DNA of 64,000 nt, from the NCBI RefSeq assembly GCF_032884065.1, contig NC_088872.1, positions 10,403,654 to 10,467,653 of the forward strand, given 5' to 3'. The first letter of the stretch is position 1; each line of letters starts with the position of its first letter. This DNA comes from Artemia franciscana (Eukaryota > Arthropoda > Branchiopoda > Anostraca > Artemiidae). Of this stretch, positions 26,001 to 35,000 are shown in pieces. The position numbers were made by a program, and so were the translations under genes. A model generated the notes under the pieces. It searched no databases and was not told the origin of the DNA. It saw nothing but the letters and a program-made list of their open reading frames with translations.

Positions 26001-29000
26001 GTCACCAGATCCGGTCAGGATTTAAAATAAGAGCTTTGAGCCACGATATCCTTCTAAAAATCAAATTTCATGGAGATCCAATCACCCGTTCGTAAGTTAA
26101 AAATACCTCATTTTTTTCTAATTTTTCAGAATTAACCCCCCCCCCCCCCAACTACCCAAAAGAGAGCGGATCCGTTCCGTTTATGTCAATCATCTATCTA
26201 GGACTTGTGTTTATTTTTCCCACCATGTTTCATCCCGATCCCTCCACTCTAAGTGTTTTCCAAGTTTTAGGTTCCCCCTCCCAACTCCCCGCCCCCATCA
26301 CAAGATCTGGTCGGGATTTAAAATAAGAGCTCTAAGACACGATATCCTTCTAAACATCAAATTTCATTGAGATCCGATCACCCGTTCGCAAGTTGAAAAT
26401 ACCTCATTTTTCTAATTTTTAAGACTTACTCCCCCCCCCCCAACTACCCCAAAGAGAACAAATAAGTTCCGATTATGTCAATCATGTATCTAGGACTTGC
26501 GCTTATTTTTCCCATCAAGTTTCATCCCGATCCCTCTACTCTAAGTGTTTTCCAAGATTTTAGGTTTCCCCCCTCCAACTCCCCCCAATGTCATCAGACC
26601 CAGTCGGGATTTAAAATAAGAGCTCTGAGACACAATATCATTCCAAACATCAAATTTCATTAAGATCCAATCACCCGCTCATAAGTTAAAAATACTTCAT
26701 TTTTTCTATTTTTCCGAATTAACCGGCCCCTACTCCCCCCCCCCCAGATGGTCAAATCGGGAAAACGACTATTTCTAATTTAATCTGGTCCGGTCCCTGA
26801 TACGCTTGCCAAATTTCATCGTCCTAGCTTACCTGGAAGTGCCTAAAGTAGCAAAACCGGGACTTTAGGTTTTCCCCCTCCGACTCCCCCCAATGTCATC
26901 AGATCCGGTCGGGATTTAAAATAAGAGCTCTAAGACACAATATCATTCCAAACATGAAATTTCATTAAGATCCAAATACCCGCTGATAAGTTAAAAATAC
27001 TTCATTTTTTCTATTTTTTGCGAATTAACCGGGCCCCCACTCCCCCCCCAGATGGTCAAATCGAGAAAACGACTATTTCTAATTTAATCTGGTGCGGTCC
27101 CTGATACGCTTGCCAAATTTCATCGTCCTAGCTTACCTGGAAGTGCCTAAAGTAGCAAAACCGGGACAGACCGACAGACAGACAGACAGACAGACCGACA
27201 GAATTGGCGACTGCTATATGTCACTTGGTTAATACCAAGTGCCATAAAAACGATACGATACCCGACTTAAAACGCTTTTCATTTTCAAAATCATTATTAA
27301 CTATATATACTAGCATTTCCCTTCGGGGAAGACTAAACTTGGTAATGACTAACCTGGCTAATATAGACTTACTTTCTTTTAGCTTGTCAGTAGATTTCAA
27401 CAAAAGATCATGAGATAGGGCTTAAGAAAATATGCTAATAGTATGTTTTTTATTTTGTTTAGTAAGGACTTCCTTTCAGAGTGGTTTAAATCATTCTGTA
27501 CACGGGGAGGGGGGCCAACTATGGAAAATGACAAGAAATAAGGAAAATATGAAATAGTTTGAAAAAAAAGGAAATGAATTAAAAACTGGTTTGAAATTAA
27601 CTATTCAGAAGCCAAGTTCATAAAGTCCATAAAACAAGTATGCTATCCTTAACCCATAAAATATTCTTTAATTTCGAAAATACAGGCACTTGGCAACTTT
27701 TTGACTTTGGTATGTCATCAATAGGCCCAAAAAAGCTAACAAAACAAATAGTAGGGTTCAACACTCCTCGATACTTCTAAGGTAGAAAAAACTACACAGA
27801 AACAGCCAAACTCACGTCTTTTAGGCTTACAACACCAGTTGAGCTCATCTTACAAACCTTTTTTTCTTAATCGTTTTCTTATTATTCCTTTTGACTGTTT
27901 GAATAGGATCGCTTCCTTTAGAGACTTTCCTCTTTTTACAATGAGTTTCTTTGCCAAATGTTGAGCACAATTCATCATATTTTCTTTTCATTACAGCTCT
28001 TTCTTGCAGCTCAGAGGCTTGAGTTCGTCTTAGAAATGCAAAGCGCGATACATGAACGATCGGCATCAGTTTCCCTACAAGAGCCAAGCATTTTGAAAAC
28101 AAAAATGGTTTACCTGCAAAACTCTAATTTTAAGGAATATATTCGGACTAGGCGTTCAAAGTGGAGAGTGAAGGAATGGGCATCCATACTCTTATGACTG
28201 AAAGATTTACAAAGACGGGAGAGGGAGGTATGGAAGAGATGTTCCCCATTCTCCTTTTTTTAAAGCAGTTTTTTGCCAAATTTTGAGTACAATTCATCAT
28301 ATTTTCTTTTCATTGGAGATCTTTTTTCGTAGATCATATTTTCTTTTCATTCTTGGATGTCATATGCTTGAAATTTTAAAAGATATACGAACTCAACAGA
28401 TGAATAAAATAGAATAAGTCCCCAATGAGAGCTGTAAAATTTTCAAAATAAGACTTATTTAAAAAATAAGTCTTATTTGTCATTTATTAACTAGTTAGGC
28501 AATATTAATTAGTCAGAGAGAATTAATTGGTCACTTTTCTTCCCTTAAACCTTGCCGTCCTTGTTCTGCCTCAACAAGAATTTCCACTTTACCCAATAAA
28601 GTGTTTTCAGGAAAGATATTAACTAGTTTCTGTGTTGTATATCTCTAAAATTTTAACAACTTCTTCCATTCTATCCATCATATTTTTTCCTATTAAGTTT
28701 ATATAAGTCACTTGATGAGCATACTATATTCTGTTTCAATTCCTGAAAGATCATTTTTGCATGTTATTCAACCAAAAATTGCAACCCATTTTTGCCTTTA
28801 TTTCAATAATTTTTCTTGAATTTTGCCTCTTATTCTGAGGTAGTGTGGCTAATGTCCTGCATTTTATACCTGTTCATTGCTGATCTACAAAGCAAATTTG
28901 ATTCTCTCAGAAACTACAATAGTATTTCATAATAAAACATTGGCTCACCTTAACCATACTAAAGACATTTCACCAATGAAGAGCTGACAGATTATTACAA

Positions 29001-32000
29001 GACATTAAAATATTCTCGTAAATATTTAGGATCGATGAATCTCAACATATAAATGTCTCTCAAACTGGAAAGTGTTCAGAAGAAGTAAAAATACTCATAT
29101 TCTTCAGCTAGTTCATGTGTCTCTTATTATTATTTTTTTCCAATTAACCATAAAAATATATTAATTAGCTTTCCATATTATTTCCTTTTGCACACCAAAA
29201 AGGAAGCTAGCTTTACTCTAAGGGAATCTGAAGACCTTTAGCACATGCCAAATATACATGTTCCTGAAATTCAACGAAAGTACTCCTACCAGGTACCGAA
29301 GGTGTCCAAAAACCGGTAAAAAAAAAAAGAAGTGCAGTTCATAAGCCTATTCTGAGCTACAGGGGAAAAAAATAAACAAGAATAACAAAAGAATTGGACT
29401 GAAGAAAGCTTTTATATGTTTTATTTTCTTTAACTGCTACTGAACATTAAAAGATTAGAACAAGTAACTAATCCAAGTACTTCTACGTCTTATTTATACA
29501 ATACAACAACCTAAACAAGACATTTTATAGCTTGTAATATCGTAGATCATCGAAGCTTCAGACAATGTGGATGTCAAAACCTTTCTCTTTTCGGGAACAG
29601 AGCAAATTTCTTGAAATAACTGTAACAACAGACACCCCTTAAAGTTAGTTGCGAATCTAGAAGGGTTTGTTCAGTATAAAATATTGGATGATACTAACCA
29701 GTTATGATGTCAAAGCAAGGAAAGCAGTCAATTCTAGAAGACTTTTTGGTTCAAAAATTAGGCGAATGTAGCATCGGTTTTACACTTCTTTATCTGCAGA
29801 AAGGAGAGGGGGTAACATTGGGTCTGGGTCTCAAATTAAAAAAAATTACAAATCTAGGCTTTGATGTTGTTTGAAGCAATGTTGAAATACAACCTTTTCA
29901 TTATAAGATCGACATGAAATACTAAGCTAAAAATTACTTTTTTTATATGAACTTTTTTATGATAAGGATATAATAACGCATCTTTACTTTCATAGAAACA
30001 TTTGTATAACTGAGCATATTTACATGATTTACTAATTAGTTAAGATTTACAAAGTTAATTACTAGTCCATGCTTAAAACTGCAAATGTTCTCAAAACAAT
30101 GAGGCTTGTTTTAAATTGTAGGTGACTCATTAGCATCCATTAAAGTGTATAGCCCAAAGCCTAACACAAACCCCGAAAATATGTGCAATTTCATCGGAAA
30201 TTATATAAGAAGCTATGTCAATAGAATTGAAGAAACGGATGATCGTACGCGATATCAATTGCTTCATAACCCTTGAATTCCACTGTCTGACTACAGCGTC
30301 TCCTATTCAGTTCACATGAAGTAGTGCAGGGACGAACAGAGATGTTTCAATCGTACTCACGTGGAAGAACCCCATTGGTTATTACTCTCAAATAAGATGA
30401 GGGGCTTTCTCTGTAAATACTGTGCTCTGTTTACCGTCGCAGGGGTTGGAGGCTCCAATCAATTGCAAAAGTTGGTAAAGACACCCCTTATGACTTTTGC
30501 TAAGCTACTTGGGAAAGACAGCGACTTGGTATGTCAGGAAAATAATCAGTATCACCGCGATTCAGTTTTTGCAGGCAAACATTTCCTTTTAAAATATAAT
30601 AGCCATGAAAACAGCACTTTAAGCCTTTTAAATAAAAAAGCCAACAAGTGCAGGAAAAAAGAGCGAGAGTGAAGCCAATAGTAGAATCAATTATTTTCTT
30701 GGGTTGACAGGACACTGCTCTTTGTGACCATGGAGGTGATGGAGAATTATTACCAGAGAAGGGCCCATTGATAGACGAAGAAAACTTCCGAGAGCTTTTA
30801 ACGTATCGTGTGAATAGTGGTAACATCACTTTAAAACAACATTTGGAAAGCTCGTGTGCAAATGAAACTTATATAAGCAAACCAATGCAGAATGAATTAA
30901 TTGATTGTTGGGCTAAGGAGATTCTTAATGAAGTACTTACACATGTTCATTCTGCCAAGTTCTACAGTATAATTGTTGATGAAATAACAGATGTTTTACA
31001 CAAGTCACAACTAAGTAGGCTATTGCCCTTTGCTACAATTATAGTTGCACAAGACTTGAGGAATTCGTTTGTTTTTTAGACCAATACAAAACATAACACT
31101 CAGATAGCATTGGAAACTTCGAATTTTTTTTTTAGGTAGGTAAGTTTTATTTTATCCACAATACAAACATAAATAAAAAAATGACAACACTAATAAATTA
31201 TTGCAGCAAAAAGAAAGTCCTAAGGACTTGTGCTGAAATTTCATATTATGATTTACATCTTATAAATAAATATCTAAACATAACATCTCATGATTAACCA
31301 CCTAGCCTATCTTATATATAAAAAATAACAACACATACACATGAACAAAATACAACAAAATAATCATATTAAATATCATTTACCGGTATTCAGTCCCCAC
31401 CCCACATCAATAAACTGCAAAAAAAAGACATCAAAAACCTTCTGCCCTTCAAAACCTATTACTTAAATAAAACATTTTCAATTTATTTTTAAACCCATAT
31501 AAAGTGACAGACTCCCTGATGCCAGCCGGCAAACTATTCCAAACAGAAGGCCCCAGATTCCGAACCACATATGATGATCGAACTGTTTTTCTTTGTTCAT
31601 GGCTTAAAAGTTGTGAATTTCTTGTATCATAATTATGGTACTCCTGATTCATGGAAAAATAATCATGAAAATACTCAGGGCATATATGTTTCATGCTCTG
31701 GAACACAAAAATTGATGCCTGGTAGTCACGAATCTGACCAACATTTAAAACATTACACCGGGAAAAGCTAGCAGTAGTTTTGGATTCAACCTGCTCTTTT
31801 ATGTCCGCAATCAATCGAATGCTTTTATTTTGCAAAATCTGGATCCTTTTATAATTAGAGAAGAAATTACTAGCCCAATGAACACAACCATAATCTATAT
31901 AAGGATGAACAAGGGAAAAATAAATGATTTTTAAAATCTTGAACGGAAAAGTTTTTTTTACACGTCTCAAAATTCCTAGACCCCTAGCCATTTTAGCACC

Positions 32001-35000
32001 AATAACACTGCAATGCTTTTTCCAACTAATATTATTATCTAAATAAAACCCCAAATACCTAATTTCAAAAACTTGTTTAATGGGTAAATGTCCAAAAAAA
32101 ATGTTATTATTATCATTAAGTAACCTACCTGTTCTACTAAATATAATGTAATTTGTTTTAGATGCATTAACTGCTAGGGAACTACCTATTGTAAAACTGC
32201 GCAAACGTTCAAGTGCTAAATTAGCCTTATGTGCAACCTGCACCAAACAACTACCAATTACTATTATCGCAGTGTCGTCCGCGAAAGAGTTCAGCTCCTC
32301 AACTCCAACATGTGAAGCCAACGAATTAACATAAATAAGATAAAGTAGAGGTCCCAGCACGGAACCTTGAGGCACTCCACACTTAACACCGAACTCTCTG
32401 CTTGATATATCTGATAAAGCAACTTTGATAGTCCGGCCATGCAAATACGATGAAAACCACTTTACACAAGTACTACCTAACCCAAGCCCACTTAGTCTAC
32501 TAAGAAGAGTATTAAAATCAACAGTGTCAAAAGCCTTACGGAAATCTACAAAAACAGTTAAAGGAATCATATTATTTTCAAATGCATTATCAACAAAACT
32601 TAAAAGATGGTGTACTGCATGACTAGTGGAATGTTTACTTCTGAAACCAAACTGTCCATTATACAAAATTTTCTTCGAATCCAAAAAATCATACAATCGT
32701 TTATAAATAACTTTTTCATAAATTTTACTAAATAAAGGTAAAATGGAAATTGGTCGCCAATTACAGGGTTCTGAGGGGTCCCCACCTTTATGTAAAGGTA
32801 TGATTTTAGATTGTTTCAGTTCCGACGGGAAATGCCCTTTAACCATTGAGAGATTAATTAAATGAACCAGTACCGGTAAAAGATACACCGACACATAATT
32901 AAAAGCCTTTAGGTTCAATCCATCTACACCAGAAGAATTTGATTTAAGGCTACAAACAATTTTTTCAACTTCTTCTACATTACATGGTACAAATTCAAAC
33001 CCATTCTGCATGCTTGAAGGATTTACCTTAATGTTGACGGCACAACTACCTCTAGACACTTCATTCTGTATAACACTACCAATTTTCGAAAAATAATCAC
33101 CCATGTAATTTGCTATTTCCAATTTATCATGAATAATTCTATTACTAGTTTTTAAATTGGTTATACACATATCTTTTTTTTCACATCCTATCACTTCACG
33201 GACAATTCCCCAAGTATCTTTTATATTACCTTCCTTAATCTTCAAACAGTTTAAATAATACTCATTCTTTGCATTTCTTTTTGAATTATTTACATAATTT
33301 CTCAACTCTTTAAACTCATTTAAAATCATTTCAGATGGATTATCAAGATATTGACAATACAACTTATTTCTTTGTCTTATTAAACTCAAAATTTCATCAT
33401 TTATCCACGGCTTTCTCGGTTTAGCTTTCTTGCAATTAATTTTATTCAATGGGCAATTTTTCTCAAACACAGGGTAAAGAATATCTGAAAAAATGTTAAA
33501 AGCTTTTGAAGCATCATCCTTTTCATTGTAAACCACCTCCCAATCCAACGAACTAACTTCATTTTTAAATTTAGCCAGATTAACTTCTTTCATGTCACGC
33601 CGAAGAATCTTGTTTTTTCTTTTAATTTTACAATGTGATAACTTCTGCAACAAACAAAGAAGCGGTAAGTGGTCCGAACCAGAATGGATTAATACATCAC
33701 ACATGCTATCTTCCACCATAACTTCAGTGACGAAAACATTATCAATCAAAGTTGCAGAATGGTCTGTTAATCGGGATGGGATAGAATTTAATGGGAAAAG
33801 ACCAAATGAAAGCATGACATTAAGGAAATCCAAATTTTTGGCTTGAAGATCTAATAAATCAAAATTAAAATCACCTATGATTACAATTTTATCAAAATTT
33901 CGATTTATTTCAGATATTAAAATTTCAATTTCCTCTAGGAAAAAATCCGGACTAGCACCAGGGGGTCTATACACCGATGAAATAAGAAGTGGATTATTAT
34001 TACTTGTCACTATTTCAATAGCAAAAGTTTCAATCTTACCTTCAATCCATAAAGATAAATCTTCCCTTACTTTAAATTTTATATCATCCTTGATTATGAA
34101 TGCTAAACCTCCCCTTCCCATCAATGACCGGTTCTTGGAAATAAGTGTGTAACCTGGAAAATTAAACAACGAAGCAGGACATTGTTCACTAATAAATGAT
34201 TCACAAATACCTATCACTTGCACCTCACTGTTAAGTTTATTAATTATATCAACTACATCTTCATGTGAAGTAGTTAAATGACAATTCCAGTGGAGAATCT
34301 GGAATCCGGACAGCATAACGGGTGCACTCACATCATCTACTGCAACATATTTACTAAGCCTTGCAGGCTGTTTATCCGAAAATTCCGACCGGCTACCAAC
34401 ATCACTCGACAAAATATTATCCAACGAAAAGCGATTTTTTTCTAACTGAAGTAATCGTGAAAACATTCATAAATAATTAATCCTACTTCCTATTAAAGAA
34501 CTATTACTACGAAAGAATGTAAATACTAAAGTACACATTTATAACTACTAAAACGAAAAAAAAAAAAAAAAAAAAAAACTCAGATTATATGTCGTCACAA
34601 CTCCACAGTCGGCGTGTCCGAGCGTCATTTCCAGATCGAGCGAAAATACGGCCGTGATCGGACCATACGTTGTGGTTACCTAACCTATCACGAGCCAGTT
34701 GCAGAATTTCTCGTCGCTTCTTAGTTAAACTTTCAGACACAAATATACCAGATTTGGCCAGTTTGCTCTTAGCAGCAAATACCTTTCTAGCCACATCCTT
34801 AGACGAAAACTGGGCGAGTACCGGTGCAATCATATCAGGCCGCGTAGGATTCTCTGGAAGGGTAAATCTATACACTTTAGTTAGTTCCGAAACATAAACT
34901 TGTACGCCCATCTTGTCCGAGATAATATTATTAATACACGATTTTACATCAGCACCCGGAGCTTGTTTGACACCACTGAAAATAAGTGAATCCAGCCTAT

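Larger units (their letters stand above)
21789..27857 (-). other. TERT intron 2 (about 6.1 kb)
   Basis: Runs from the donor AAAG|GTTTGT at 27858/27857 to the acceptor at 21789. It holds a decayed copy of the exon 3 5' end (about 22370-22440), a candidate plus-strand exon (22985-23275), dispersed repeat sequence (23370-25160) and a tandem array (25260-27245). Confidence 0.6.

Noticed and set aside
33592-34152. Plus frames of 84 and 91 codons
   Set aside because: Antisense shadows of the LINE ORF2 endonuclease region.
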